41,221 nt of DNA from Oscillospiraceae bacterium (GCA_902790375.1 CADARY010000020.1:1-41221); one strand, 5' to 3'. Shown: positions 15,640 to 24,503, numbered from the stretch's first letter. Made by a program: numbers and translations. The notes: generated by a model from the letters alone, not told the origin.

Positions 15640-16530
15640 TCAGGCCTTGCGGGGCTTGTCCTCGTGATACTCACACTCTTTGTCGAAGCGGATCTTCTCA
15701 GGCGGAGTCTCCAGCAGCTCGGGATGGTCGAGATAGCGGCGCATGTCGTTGAAGAAGCGGCCGTAGTGCGCGCCGGAGCATACGCGCTCGTCGGCGGTGA
15801 TGCCGATGGGCAGATAGCGCTTCATGCGCGTCTCGCCGTCCTCCGCCACGGCCACCGTTTCCGGGGTGCCCATGCCGAAGAAGAGACCCACGTTGCCCCA
15901 GTTATAGAGGTGGTGGTTCACATCATGCAGGCCGATGGAGGCGGTGTTGGTGATGTACATGCCGACGTAAAAGGGCAGCTCCTCCATCAGCACACCCGGG
16001 GCCAGGCCGTAGCGGTCCAGGAAGCGCACCAGGCCCACCACCACCGTCGCAAGGCCCGGCACCGCGAAGAGAAAGCGCAGCAGCTTATCCACGAAGCCCG
16101 CGGGCTGGTCGATGCGGTTGGCGGCGACGGCGGCGCTCATGCGGTCGCGCACGTCATAGATCGTATCCGTGAGGTCGAACTTGATCTTGACCACGGCCTC
16201 GCCCTTGTCCGCGTCGGCGGGGTCCTTGAGGATGGTGAAGGCGGCGGAGCAGTTGTTGCGGGCAAAAAGCTGCTTGTTCATGATGAAGCGGTTGACCTCA
16301 GGGTTGCGGGCGATGGCGCGCACATAGGCCGCCACGACGATCTGCATGTAGGAGATCTGCTCGTTTTTCTCTTTCTTCTGGCGGCGGATGTATCTGGACA
16401 TGATCTCCAGATCTGCCCGGTGCTTCAGGAACACCTGCGCGTCGCAGCGCATGGGCATGACGTAGGGCGTGATCTTCATGACGGGATCAATGCCGTCGAT
16501 CCTGCGCCCGTCCGGTCTTCTTCCAAACAT
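15640..16530 (-). CDS. 2-oxoacid dehydrogenase E2/CAT-fold acyltransferase-like protein
   Basis: The 296-aa protein has the chloramphenicol-acetyltransferase/E2 catalytic fold but no lipoyl or E1/E3-binding domain. The usual active-site motif HRxxDG is replaced by ERVCSG in ITADERVCSGAHYGRFF, so both catalytic His and structural Asp are missing. From memory, clostridial relatives often read DERxCDG, so loss of the His may be a family property; the Ser in place of Asp goes further. A hydrophobic stretch (~155-175, FAVPGLATVVVGLVRF) is notable. AAGGGAG precedes ATG 16530. First gene of the minus-strand pair with guaD. Function unknown; it may be a non-catalytic or differently reacting acyl-binding protein. 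Linkage to the C-T-A genes is positional only. Confidence 0.72.
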   Translation of the reverse strand: MFGRRPDGRRIDGIDPVMKITPYVMPMRCDAQVFLKHRADLEIMSRYIRRQKKEKNEQISYMQIVVAAYVRAIARNPEVNRFIMNKQLFARNNCSAAFTILKDPADADKGEAVVKIKFDLTDTIYDVRDRMSAAVAANRIDQPAGFVDKLLRFLFAVPGLATVVVGLVRFLDRYGLAPGVLMEELPFYVGMYITNTASIGLHDVNHHLYNWGNVGLFFGMGTPETVAVAEDGETRMKRYLPIGITADERVCSGAHYGRFFNDMRRYLDHPELLETPPEKIRFDKECEYHEDKPRKA

Positions 16531-16606
16531 GGTGTGCTACTCCCTTACGTTTTTTCAATCTCATACAGAAATCGTTTTGTCGCCTGCGAGCATGCCGGCT
16601 CACAGG

Positions 16607-16627
16607 CAATGGCGCATTGCGCCATTG
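16607..16627. promoter_or_regulatory. Perfect palindrome, candidate operator
   Basis: CAATGGCGC (16607-16615), ATT, GCGCCATTG (16619-16627). It lies immediately downstream of the expected start point of the minus-strand E2-like/guaD transcript, where a bound repressor would block it. An RNA hairpin in the 5' leader is the alternative. Confidence 0.5.
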
Positions 16628-16639
16628 AAGAGCAGTATC

Positions 16640-16668
16640 ATTATACAGCGTCAACGCCAAATGCTCAA
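16640..16668 (-). promoter_or_regulatory. Sigma-A promoter for E2-like/guaD pair
   Basis: Minus strand: TTGAGC (16668-16663), 17-bp spacer, TATAAT (16645-16640). The palindrome 16607-16627 covers the region just after the start site. Confidence 0.7.
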
Positions 16669-16709
16669 GGAATATTTGAGCGCCGCTTCTTAATATTTCC
16701 AAACTACCG

Positions 16710-16738
16710 TTGATTTTCAGTCCGGTCTATGCTATGCT
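16710..16738 (+). promoter_or_regulatory. Sigma-A promoter for the peptide importer operon
   Basis: TTGATT (16710-16715), 17-bp spacer, TATGCT (16733-16738). It gives a ~205-nt leader. I see no riboswitch or terminator fold in 16739-16948, and nothing else in this 418-bp gap beyond the two promoters and the palindrome. Confidence 0.6.
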
Positions 16739-16948
16739 TGCACCTGCCCAATGGCAGCGCCGCGCAATACGACTGCGGCATCTTCCGGAAAACCGCGATC
16801 TGATTTTGAGCCTTTTTCTTGAAATGCACAAAGGATTCCTGTGAAAGACTCCCTTCATCAGAGCCCGCCTTTTCCCGGAAGCTGCTCTTGCTGCATGATG
16901 CGGCGTCGCCCAAACAATTTCATATTGGAGCCAAAGGAGAAAAACGCT

Positions 16949-18493
16949 ATGAAAAAAAGGTTACTCGCGCTCGTTCTGGCTGTGCTGATGACTGCGGCAC
17001 TCTGCGCATGCGGAGGCGGCAAGTCCCAGACGGTGCAGGCCACGGACAATCCCACCGGCTCCGCCGGCGAACAGGCCCCCGGTCAGGAACTCACCGTGGG
17101 CATCGCCGCAGATCTGGACACGAGTCTTGACCCACACGTATCTTCGTCGTCGGCAGGAACCAGAGAGGTCCTTTTCAACATCTTTGAAGGGCTTGTAAAG
17201 CCCGACACGGACGGAAACCTCATCCCCGCCATTGCCGAAGAGTATACCGTGAACGAGACAGCAGACACCTACACCTACACCCTGCGTGAAGGCGTCCGCT
17301 TCCACAACGGGAAAACGGTGACGGTCGGGGATGTTGTCTATTCTCTCACCAGAGCTGCGGGACTGGAAACCGGCGAGCCGCTTGTCAGTGAGCTCGGCGG
17401 CATCGCCTCCGTCGAGGCAAAGGACGACAGGACCGTCGTCGTCAGGCTCAAGGCCTCCGACGCGGAATTCAACGCCTACATGCACGCCGCCATCATCCCC
17501 GAGGGCATCGACCCCAACGCCGAGGTCGTGGGCACCGGCCCCTTCCGCTTTGCCTCCCGCACACCGCAGGACAGCATCGTGCTTGAGCGGTTTGCCGATT
17601 ACTGGGGCGAGGGCGCGAAGGCGGACAGGATCACCCTGAAGGTCATCCCCGACGGGCAGACCATGGTCATGAGCCTGCGCTCCGGCGCGATCGACATGAC
17701 GAACCACCTCTCGGCAAGCCAGATCGCCGACCTTTCCGATCTCACGATCCTCGAGGGCGGCAGCAACATCATCCAGGCCCTCTATCTCAACAACGATTTT
17801 GAGCCCTTCCGCGACCTCCGGGTACGGCAGGCCCTGTGCTATGCCATCGACCGGCAGGGCGTCATCGACCTTGCCAACGACGGGCACGGCATCCCCCTCG
17901 GCAGCAGCATGATCCCCTCCATGGGCAAGTACGTGGTGCCGGAGCTGCTGGATGTCTACAGACCCGATGCCGAGAAGGCCAAAGCCCTGCTGAAGGAAGC
18001 CGGCTGCGAAAACCTCAGCTTCTCCATCACGGTGCCCTCCAACATGCCCGCCCATGTGGACGCCGCCCAGGTCATCGTTGAGCAGCTTCGCGCCGTCGGC
18101 GTCAACGCCGAGATCAAGCTCGTCGAGTGGGCGACCTGGTATGACGAGACCTACAAGGGCCGCAGGTTCGAGTCCACCGTCGTCGGCATGGACACCCACA
18201 GCCTCGCCGCCTCCGGCTGTCTTGCCCGCTTCGTGAGCGACAGCGGCAAGAACTTCATCAACTTCAAAAACGACGAGTATGACGAGACCTACCGCAAGGC
18301 CCTCGCAACGGTGGATGAGCAGGAGCAGACGGAGCTTTTCAAACGCTGCGAGACCATCCTGACCGAGCAGGCCGCAAACGTCTACCTCCAGGACGCCGCG
18401 TCCTTCGCCGTCATGCAGAAGAACGTGAGCGGCTACCGCTTCTATCCCGCGCTGTACATCATGGATCTCTCCACGCTGGAGCGCACTGCGTAA
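16949..18493 (+). CDS. Peptide ABC transporter substrate-binding lipoprotein (DppA/OppA type)
   Basis: The 514-aa SBP_bac_5 family protein captures peptides, or in some members nickel or glutathione, outside the cell and hands them to the permeases encoded downstream. It has a lipoprotein signal ending LCAC (Cys21). Family blocks include YTYTLREGVRFHNGKTVT, VVGTGPFRF and LRVRQALCYAIDRQ. AAAGGAG lies 8 nt before ATG 16949; the frame is open back to 16841 but without a better start. It is the first gene of a five-gene operon with two permeases and two ATPases. Dipeptide or oligopeptide specificity is inferred from family and operon layout, not from binding-site residues. Confidence 0.92.
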   Translation: MKKRLLALVLAVLMTAALCACGGGKSQTVQATDNPTGSAGEQAPGQELTVGIAADLDTSLDPHVSSSSAGTREVLFNIFEGLVKPDTDGNLIPAIAEEYTVNETADTYTYTLREGVRFHNGKTVTVGDVVYSLTRAAGLETGEPLVSELGGIASVEAKDDRTVVVRLKASDAEFNAYMHAAIIPEGIDPNAEVVGTGPFRFASRTPQDSIVLERFADYWGEGAKADRITLKVIPDGQTMVMSLRSGAIDMTNHLSASQIADLSDLTILEGGSNIIQALYLNNDFEPFRDLRVRQALCYAIDRQGVIDLANDGHGIPLGSSMIPSMGKYVVPELLDVYRPDAEKAKALLKEAGCENLSFSITVPSNMPAHVDAAQVIVEQLRAVGVNAEIKLVEWATWYDETYKGRRFESTVVGMDTHSLAASGCLARFVSDSGKNFINFKNDEYDETYRKALATVDEQEQTELFKRCETILTEQAANVYLQDAASFAVMQKNVSGYRFYPALYIMDLSTLERTA

Positions 18494-18520
18494 TACTATA
18501 GAAACCGGACGGATTCTCTC

Positions 18521-19462
18521 ATGCACTATGTCCTGAAAAAAACCGGGGTGCTGCTGGCAACCCTGCTGCTGGTGTCGCTGTTTGCCTTTCTGGCCTTTGA
18601 GATCATCCCCGGCGACCCCACCACCATGCTGCTCGGCAGCGACTATACGCCCGAACGGGCAGAGGCTCTGCGTCAGTCCCTGGGGCTTGACCGCAATGTG
18701 TTCCTGCGCTTTTTTGACTGGCTCTGCGCCTTCCTGCGGGGGGATATGGGCACAAGCTACAGCTATGCCATGCCCGTGCGGGAGGTGCTGCGCGGCAAGA
18801 TCGCCGTGACAGCCGTGCTCTCTCTGATGAGCTGGGTGCTGGTCGTGTCGGTCAGCGTCCCCCTCGGCATCGCCCTGGTGCGGTATCAGAACAAGGCCTT
18901 CGGCCGGATCTGCAATCCCCTCAACCAGGTGATCATGGCGATCCCCACCTTCTTTCTCGGCATCCTGCTGACCTATCTGTTCGGCCTGGTTTTGAAGCTC
19001 TTCACGCCGGGGCGCTTCATCCCGTTTCGGGAGAGCGTCTCCGGCTGCCTGCGGTATCTGCTGTTTCCGGCCCTGGCGATCTCCCTTCCGAAGATCGCCA
19101 AGACAGCCCGGCTCCTGCGCGCCTCCATCCTCGGGGAGATGAAGCAGGACTATGTCCTCACGGCCTACAGCCACGGCAACTCCCGCTGGCTTGTGATCCG
19201 GAACCATGTGGTGCGAAACGCCCTTTTGCCGGTGGTGACCTATCTTGCCATGTCCCTGGCGGATATTGTGGCAAGCTCCATCATTGTCGAGCAGGTCTTC
19301 GTGGTCCCGGGCCTCGGGCGGCTTCTGGTGGCCAGCATTTCCAACCGGGACTACCCTGTGGCGCTCAGCATCGTGGTGATGATCGCCTCGGTGGTCGTAG
19401 TGATGAACTATCTGGCGGACATTCTGACGCAGGCCATCGACCCGCGTGTGCGTCTGAGCTGA
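18521..19462 (+). CDS. Peptide ABC transporter permease (DppB type)
   Basis: The 313-aa inner-membrane permease has about six TMs and the N-terminal TM plus large loop typical of DppB/OppB. IIPGDPTTMLLGSDYTPE is the conserved loop. The EAA-type coupling motif is in YVLTAYSHGNSRWLVIRNHVVRNALLP, near residues ~207-233. It pairs with the next permease to form the channel. It starts 27 bp after the binding-protein stop with a weak ribosome site (CGGACGGA), so coupling to the upstream gene is likely. Confidence 0.92.
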   Translation: MHYVLKKTGVLLATLLLVSLFAFLAFEIIPGDPTTMLLGSDYTPERAEALRQSLGLDRNVFLRFFDWLCAFLRGDMGTSYSYAMPVREVLRGKIAVTAVLSLMSWVLVVSVSVPLGIALVRYQNKAFGRICNPLNQVIMAIPTFFLGILLTYLFGLVLKLFTPGRFIPFRESVSGCLRYLLFPALAISLPKIAKTARLLRASILGEMKQDYVLTAYSHGNSRWLVIRNHVVRNALLPVVTYLAMSLADIVASSIIVEQVFVVPGLGRLLVASISNRDYPVALSIVVMIASVVVVMNYLADILTQAIDPRVRLS

Positions 19463-19471
19463 GGGGGAGAC

Positions 19472-20275
19472 ATGATCAATACGAAAGACAAAAGCTTCCG
19501 CATCGGCGCGGGCATCACGGGCTTCATGCTGCTCGTGATCCTGCTCGGCCTGCTCTGGACCCCCTATGACCCCAACGCCATGCACGCAGCCGAGAAGATG
19601 GCCTCGCCCAGTCTGCGCCACCTCTTCGGCACCGACAACTTCGGGCGGGACATTTTCTCCCGTGTCGTTCAGGGCAGCGGCGCCACCTTCCTGATCGCCC
19701 TGTGCTCGGTGGGCCTCGGCCTTCTGTTCGGGCTTCTGATCGGGGGCCTCACAGGCTACTACGGCGGCTGGGTGGACGAAGTGCTCATGCGCCTCAACGA
19801 CAGCATCACCGCCTTTCCGAGCCTGCTGCTGGCGCTGGTGCTGATCGCTGTTTTCCACAGCGGCAAATATAATATCATCCTGGCCCTCGGCATCATCTTC
19901 ATCCCCTCATTCGCGCGCATCGTGCGCATGGAGGTGGCGAAGCAGAGAACCCTGGACTATGTACAGAACGCAAGGCTGATGGGCGTGAAGGACATGCGCA
20001 TCCTCTTTGTGCACATCATGCCGAATATCCTGCCGGTGCTTTTAAGCGCCGTGGCCATCGGCTTCAACAACGCCGTCCTGGCCGAGGCCTCCATGAGCTA
20101 TCTGGGCCTCGGTGTGCAGCCGCCCGATCCCAGCCTCGGCCGTATGCTGAGCGAGGCGCAGTCCTACCTGCTGCGCGCACCCTGGTACGCCCTGTCTGTC
20201 GGCGGCGCCATCGTGCTGCTGGTGCTGGGCTTCGGTTTACTCAGCGAGGGGCTTGGAGGTGAGAGCCATGCTTGA
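19472..20275 (+). CDS. Peptide ABC transporter permease (DppC type)
   Basis: The 267-aa permease carries the DppC/OppC signature HLFGTDNFGRDIFSRVVQGS after its first TM. The EAA loop reads YVQNARLMGVKDMRILFVHI, with LGLGVQPPDPSLGRML near the C-terminus, another hallmark. GAGGGGGA lies 5 bases before the ATG, 9 bp after the preceding gene. The 3' end overlaps the ATP-binding gene by 8 bp, indicating translational coupling. Confidence 0.93.
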   Translation: MINTKDKSFRIGAGITGFMLLVILLGLLWTPYDPNAMHAAEKMASPSLRHLFGTDNFGRDIFSRVVQGSGATFLIALCSVGLGLLFGLLIGGLTGYYGGWVDEVLMRLNDSITAFPSLLLALVLIAVFHSGKYNIILALGIIFIPSFARIVRMEVAKQRTLDYVQNARLMGVKDMRILFVHIMPNILPVLLSAVAIGFNNAVLAEASMSYLGLGVQPPDPSLGRMLSEAQSYLLRAPWYALSVGGAIVLLVLGFGLLSEGLGGESHA

Positions 20276-21056
20276 GATACGCGATCTGCATGTCACCTTC
20301 AAATCCACCGGCAAGGAGGCCGTGCGCGGCATCGACCTCTCCATCGCCCCGGGCGAGCGCCTGGGCCTGGTCGGGGAATCCGGCTCCGGCAAGACCGTGA
20401 CGGCCATGGCCCTCACGGGACTCATCGAGCGCAGCAACGTCATCATGACCGGGCAGGTCCTCTTTCAGGGGCGGGATCTCGTCACCTGTACGCGAAAAGA
20501 GCTGAGAGGCATCCACGGCCGGGACATCGGCGTGGTGTTCCAGGAGCCCATGCGAAGCCTCAATCCCCTCATGCGCATCGGCGAGCAGATCGAGGAATCC
20601 CTGAAGCTCCACACGGACAAGACGCCCGCCGAGCGCCGCGCCCTGGCCCTGGAGGTCATGGAGCAGGTGAGCCTGCCGGACCCCGAGGCGACCTACCGCA
20701 AATACCCCCACCAGCTCTCCGGCGGACAGCGGCAGCGCGTCATCATCGCCTCCGCCATGATCATCCGCCCGAAACTGCTGGTGTGTGACGAGCCCACCAC
20801 GGCGCTGGACGTGACGGTGCAGAAGCAGATCCTGGAGCTGCTGCGCTCCCTCAGCGAGGAGTACGGCGTGGGCATCCTGCTCATCAGCCACGACATGAAC
20901 GTGGTGCGCCGCCTCTGCGAGGATGTGGCCGTCATGTACAAGGGAAAGATCGTCGAGCGGGGCCTCACCGAGGATATCTTCCATCACCCGCAGGACGAAT
21001 ACACCAAACGGCTCATCGCCGCGATCCCAACGAGGAGACGCCATGGATCAGATTGA
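20268..21056 (+). CDS. Peptide ABC transporter ATP-binding protein (DppD type)
   Basis: The 262-aa ATPase powers import. Walker A is GESGSGKT (~36-43), the Q-loop is [12 protein letters not shown], the signature LSGGQRQRV, Walker [13 protein letters not shown] and the switch His in ISHDMN. I set the start at ATG 20268 because GGAGGT ends 7 nt upstream; a TTG at 20253 would place the ribosome site inside the gene. It overlaps the next ATPase gene by 14 bp. The usual C-terminal oligopeptide extension (Cys-rich in many DppD/F) is short here. Confidence 0.93.
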   Translation: MLEIRDLHVTFKSTGKEAVRGIDLSIAPGERLGLVGESGSGKTVTAMALTGLIERSNVIMTGQVLFQGRDLVTCTRKELRGIHGRDIGVVFQEPMRSLNPLMRIGEQIEESLKLHTDKTPAERRALALEVMEQVSLPDPEATYRKYPHQLSGGQRQRVIIASAMIIRPKLLVCDEPTTALDVTVQKQILELLRSLSEEYGVGILLISHDMNVVRRLCEDVAVMYKGKIVERGLTEDIFHHPQDEYTKRLIAAIPTRRRHGSD

Positions 21057-21789
21057 AAATGTGCTGGAGGTCGAAAAGCTCTCCGTCGTCTATGAGGATC
21101 GGGGCCTCTTCGGGAAGAAGTCGAGCTTTCAGGCGCTCACGGATGTGAGCTTCCATGTCAGGCGCGGGGAGATCCTGGGCCTGGTGGGCGAATCCGGCTG
21201 CGGCAAGTCCACGCTGTCCAAGGCGATCCTCGGCATGCTGGACAGGGCGCAGATCACGGGCGAGGTCCGCCACTTCACGCCCCGGCCCCAGATGGTGTTT
21301 CAGGACCCCTTCGGCAGCCTTAACCCCGCCAAGACCGTCGGCTGGATTCTGGAGGAGCCGCTGCGGGTCTACGGCAAATACGACGCCGCCGAGAGAAAGC
21401 GCCGGGTGCTCGACATGCTCGAGCGCGTGGGGCTTGAGCGCAGCCAGGCCGAACGGCGGCCCGGCCAGCTCTCCGGCGGACAGCGCCAGCGTGTCTCCAT
21501 CGCCGCGGCCCTGATCCGCCGCCCCCGCTTTATCATCGCCGACGAGCCGGTTTCCGCCCTCGATGTGACCATCCAGGCCCAGATCCTGGATCTGCTGTGG
21601 GATCTGCACCACGATCTGAATCTGAGCTATCTCTTCATCAGCCACGACCTCAATGTGGTCTACTCGCTCTGCGACAGGGTCATGGTCATGGAAAAGGGCC
21701 GCATCATTGAGCAGGGGAGCGTGGACGAGGTCTACGACCACCCGCGGGAGGAATACACGAAAAAGCTCCTGAGCGCCGTACAGTTTTGA
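21043..21789 (+). CDS. Peptide ABC transporter ATP-binding protein (DppF type)
   Basis: The 248-aa ATPase is the partner of the upstream one. Walker A is GESGCGKST, the Q-loop [12 protein letters not shown], the signature [10 protein letters not shown], Walker [13 protein letters not shown], and the switch His lies in [14 protein letters not shown] lies 5 nt before ATG 21043; an open stretch back to 20923 lies within the previous gene. It lacks the C-terminal Cys-rich oligopeptide extension common in longer DppF proteins. It completes the importer and is followed by a terminator. Confidence 0.92.
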   Translation: MDQIENVLEVEKLSVVYEDRGLFGKKSSFQALTDVSFHVRRGEILGLVGESGCGKSTLSKAILGMLDRAQITGEVRHFTPRPQMVFQDPFGSLNPAKTVGWILEEPLRVYGKYDAAERKRRVLDMLERVGLERSQAERRPGQLSGGQRQRVSIAAALIRRPRFIIADEPVSALDVTIQAQILDLLWDLHHDLNLSYLFISHDLNVVYSLCDRVMVMEKGRIIEQGSVDEVYDHPREEYTKKLLSAVQF

Positions 21790-21832
21790 AAAGCACGCAG
21801 CGGAGACCATGGATACGGTCTCCGCTGCGTGC
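21789..21832. terminator. Bidirectional intrinsic terminator
   Basis: A perfect 16-bp stem, GCACGCAGCGGAGACC (21793-21808) with 21817-21832, has an 8-nt loop. It separates the importer operon from the convergent fumarase gene; a TTTT run follows on the minus strand. Confidence 0.85.
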
Positions 21833-21845
21833 AATTGTCTGCGTG

Positions 21846-23222
21846 TCAGATCATCTCTTCCGGATGGAAGAGCTCGTCGAAGCGCTCCGCCGTCAGAAAG
21901 CCCAGACGGACGCAGGCCTCGCGCAGGGAAATGTTCTCCGCGAAGGCAAGCTGCGCGGTCTTCGCCGCCTTCTCATAGCCGATCGCGGGGTTCAGCGCCG
22001 TGACGAGCATCAGCGAATCGTACAGGTTCCGCCGCATCTTCTCCCGGTCGGCACGGATGCCGACGGCGCAGTTTGCGGTGAAGGAGCGGATGGACTCCGA
22101 GAGCAGCCGCGTCGATTGCAGAAAGTTATAGGCGACGAGCGGCAGAAAGACATTCAGCTCAAAATTCCCCTGCGAGGCGGCGATGCCGATGGCGGCGTCG
22201 TTGCCCATCACCTGCACGGCCACCATGGTGACCTGCTCGCACTGGGTGGGATTGACCTTGCCGGGCATGATGGAGCTGCCGGGCTCGTTTGCCGGGATCG
22301 TGATCTCGCCCAGCCCGCAGCGGGGGCCGGAGGCGAGCCAGCGCACGTCGTTTGCGATTTTCATCATGTCCGCGGCCAGCGCCTTCACCGCCCCGTGGGC
22401 AAAGACCAGCTCGTCCCGGGAGCTGAGGGCGTGAAACTTGTTCGTCGCCGTGACGAAGGGCTTGCCCGTGAGGGCGGCGATCTCCGAGGCGGCAAGCGTG
22501 TCGAAGCCCGCCGGGGCGTTGAGGCCGGTGCCCACCGCCGTGCCGCCGAGGGCCAGCTCATACAGGGGCCCGAGGGAGAGGCGCAGCAGCTCGCAGTCGC
22601 GCTCCAGGGAGGCGCGCCAGCCGCTGATCTCCTGGGAGAAGGCGATGGGCACCGCGTCCTGCAGGTGGGTGCGCCCGCTCTTGACCACTCCTTTGTGCAT
22701 GCGCTCGAGCTTTTTAAAAACGCCGATCAGCTCCTCCACCGCGGGCAGGAGGCGGTCCTCCACATTCAGCACCGCCGCAATGTGCAGCGCTGTGGGGAAG
22801 GTGTCGTTGGAGCTCTGGCTCATGTTCACATCGTCGTTGGGGTGGCACAGGCGCTCTCCGGCAAGCTCGTTTGCGCGCCGTGCAATGACCTCGTTTGCGT
22901 TCATGTTGGACTGGGTGCCGGAGCCGGTCTGCCACACCACGAGCGGGAAATGGGCGTTCAGGGCCCCGGAGGCGACCTCGGCGGCAGCCCTCTCCAGAAC
23001 GGCGCACTTTTCCGCCGTCATCCGCGCGGGCTGGAGGGTACGGTTTGCCCGCGCCGCAGCCTGCTTGAGGATGCCGAAGGCGTGAATGATCTCCCGCGGC
23101 ATATTCTCGATCCCGGCGCCGATGGGGAAATTCTCAAGGCTGCGCTGGGTCTGGGCGCCCCAGTACCTGTCGGCGGGGACCCTGACCTCTCCCATGGAGT
23201 CGCGCTCGATCCGGTAGTCCAT
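21846..23222 (-). CDS. fumC: Class II fumarate hydratase
   Basis: The 458-aa enzyme interconverts fumarate and L-malate. The superfamily signature GSSIMPGKVNP is present. HPNDDVNMSQSSNDTFPTA, KSGRTHLQDAVP and KIANDVRWLASGPRCGLGEI match fumarase C; aspartate ammonia-lyase and argininosuccinate lyase differ in the last block. I place the start at ATG 23222 because GGGAGG lies just upstream; an ATG at 23237 would swallow that site. It follows the unknown 245-aa gene by 29 bp and is probably transcribed with it from the promoter at 24031-24059. Confidence 0.92.
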   Translation of the reverse strand: MDYRIERDSMGEVRVPADRYWGAQTQRSLENFPIGAGIENMPREIIHAFGILKQAAARANRTLQPARMTAEKCAVLERAAAEVASGALNAHFPLVVWQTGSGTQSNMNANEVIARRANELAGERLCHPNDDVNMSQSSNDTFPTALHIAAVLNVEDRLLPAVEELIGVFKKLERMHKGVVKSGRTHLQDAVPIAFSQEISGWRASLERDCELLRLSLGPLYELALGGTAVGTGLNAPAGFDTLAASEIAALTGKPFVTATNKFHALSSRDELVFAHGAVKALAADMMKIANDVRWLASGPRCGLGEITIPANEPGSSIMPGKVNPTQCEQVTMVAVQVMGNDAAIGIAASQGNFELNVFLPLVAYNFLQSTRLLSESIRSFTANCAVGIRADREKMRRNLYDSLMLVTALNPAIGYEKAAKTAQLAFAENISLREACVRLGFLTAERFDELFHPEEMI

Positions 23223-23251
23223 CTGTTCGCCTCCCATATGCCCGGCGAAAA

Positions 23252-23989
23252 TTATGCCCGGGCCGCGCCGCGAAGCTTCTGCACCTCGGCGGTCATGTCT
23301 GCCATCAGCTTCTTTTCGTAGTCCGCAGGGATCACGGTGCCGTCCGTCGCCTGGCTCATCTGGCCCCCGGCGCTTTGCTCAGCGGTCATATCCGCAAGCT
23401 CGATATCCAGGCCCGCCTGCTGCAGGCCCTCCGTGATGGCGTGCATCAGCTTTTCCTTGATGCGCTGGGTCCCCAGCAGATTGAGACCCTGCTTTTCAAG
23501 GGCAGCGGGGGACATGAGCCTGCCCATGGACAGCATCATCCTGGCTGCGCCCTTGAGAATGCCGTTGTCGCCGCTGATGTTCTCCACGCCCTCCGTCACG
23601 AGGGGGCAGTCCAGAAGCCCGGCATAGTCGATCTCAACCTGAGAGGCAAGCAGCGTCATGCGGCTGCCCGGCTGATCCAGCGCGATGAGGCGGCCGATGC
23701 GCACCAGCTCCCCGCCGAGGAAGGCCGCGAGGTGGCGGTTGGAGGCGTTGCGCAGGCGCTCCTCGTGGGACATGATGAGCCAGATGACCATCTTGTCCTT
23801 TTCGTCAACGCTCATCCGTTCAAGCAGGGCGCAGGCGGCGGGCACGGCGTCTTTCCCGAGTCCGGCCAGGAAAACGTCAAGCTCTCCCGGGTCCTTCTTT
23901 GCCGCGCAGTGCTCCACCAGCGGCGGAAGCATCGCCTCGATGCATCTTTGATAGTTAATGCGTCCGATTTCCAGTCTGATATCCAGCAT
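23252..23989 (-). CDS. Conserved-looking protein of unknown function
   Basis: I do not recognise this 245-aa protein. It appears soluble and mostly helical, without signal peptide or TM. Residues ~1-95 are Leu/Ala-rich helices, including ALLERMSVDEKDKMVIWLIM. The C-terminal third contains AGLDIELADMTAEQSAGG and a charged tail. AGGAGGC lies 5 nt before the ATG. It heads a two-gene unit with fumC, but nothing in it looks metabolic, so the link may be only positional. Confidence 0.75.
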   Translation of the reverse strand: MLDIRLEIGRINYQRCIEAMLPPLVEHCAAKKDPGELDVFLAGLGKDAVPAACALLERMSVDEKDKMVIWLIMSHEERLRNASNRHLAAFLGGELVRIGRLIALDQPGSRMTLLASQVEIDYAGLLDCPLVTEGVENISGDNGILKGAARMMLSMGRLMSPAALEKQGLNLLGTQRIKEKLMHAITEGLQQAGLDIELADMTAEQSAGGQMSQATDGTVIPADYEKKLMADMTAEVQKLRGAARA

Positions 23990-24030
23990 AAGCTGCCTCC
24001 TGTTTATCTGAATTGTCTGAGACGCCTCCT

Positions 24031-24059
24031 ATCATAATCTCTTTCGGAGAGCATGTCAA
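24031..24059 (-). promoter_or_regulatory. Sigma-A promoter for the unknown gene/fumC pair
   Basis: Minus strand: TTGACA (24059-24054), 17-bp spacer, TATGAT (24036-24031). Divergent from the LysM gene promoter. Confidence 0.75.
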
Positions 24060-24107
24060 ATGTCTCTTCCCGTTTTCTGAAGAAGTCTTAAACCGGCCGC
24101 AGACGCA

Positions 24108-24136
24108 TGGACAGAAGGGGAGACCCGTGTTATAAT
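24108..24136 (+). promoter_or_regulatory. Sigma-A promoter for the LysM gene
   Basis: TGGACA (24108-24113), 17-bp spacer, TATAAT (24131-24136), about 44 bp upstream of the ATG. Confidence 0.7.
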
Positions 24137-24179
24137 ACAGCCAACCTGATAAAGGGAACGATGAAAGGAGATTATGAAA

Positions 24180-24416
24180 ATGGCTGAAATGAATAGAGTG
24201 CATGATGATGAAGTGGCCGGCGTTGCCGGCGGCGGCGCAAACGGCCCTGTCTGGACCGAAGGCGGAGCAACCTATTACCGCGTAGTCCGCGGCGATACCC
24301 TCTCTGAGATCGCTCTCAAATACGGCACCACCGTATACAATATCCAGGCCCTCAACCGCGAGCTGATCAAGAATATCGACGTCATCCGCGAGGGCTGGGT
24401 CATCCGCATCAGATAA
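24180..24416 (+). CDS. LysM-domain protein with a double-glycine leader
   Basis: The 78-aa protein has a short N-terminal segment ending DDEVAGVAGG (residues 9-18), which looks like the -LxxVAGG cleavage site of bacteriocin and Nif11 leaders. A linker (GANGPVWTEGG) follows, then one LysM domain (~33-77: YYRVVRGDTLSEIALKYGTT... GWVIRIR), which binds peptidoglycan GlcNAc. It has no Sec signal. I chose ATG 24180 rather than 24174 because AAAGGAG is then 9 nt away instead of 3. If the Gly-Gly is real, a C39 peptidase exporter such as the one at 35292-37442 would cleave and secrete the LysM part. Alternatively it is a cytoplasmic or spore-associated LysM protein and the VAGG is chance. Confidence 0.85.
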   Translation: MAEMNRVHDDEVAGVAGGGANGPVWTEGGATYYRVVRGDTLSEIALKYGTTVYNIQALNRELIKNIDVIREGWVIRIR

Positions 24417-24434
24417 GTTTCCCCCCCTCTGTCA

Positions 24435-24465
24435 AACGGCGCGGCCTTCGGGCTGCGTCGTTTTG
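24435..24465 (+). terminator. Intrinsic terminator after LysM gene
   Basis: AACGGCGCGGCC (24435-24446) pairs with 24451-24462, including two G-U pairs, closing a TTCG tetraloop. A TTTT run follows. Confidence 0.8.
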
Positions 24466-24474
24466 TCTTCTCCC

Positions 24475-24503
24475 TTGACCGCGGCGGCTGGGCGTGCTAT
24501 ATT
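24475..24503 (+). promoter_or_regulatory. Sigma-A promoter for small unknown gene
   Basis: TTGACC (24475-24480), 17-bp spacer, TATATT (24498-24503), about 30 bp before ATG 24535. Confidence 0.65.

Noticed and set aside
16961-19858. 965-aa open frame on the minus strand opposite the peptide importer genes
   Set aside because: It is antisense to three clear ABC transporter genes, has His/Asp/Gly-rich shadow composition and shows no ribosome site or recognisable domain.
21846-23222. Aspartate ammonia-lyase identity for the fumarase gene
   Set aside because: The block KIANDVRWLASGPRCGLGEI and the HPNDDVNMSQSSNDTFPTA block follow fumarase C rather than aspartase sequence.
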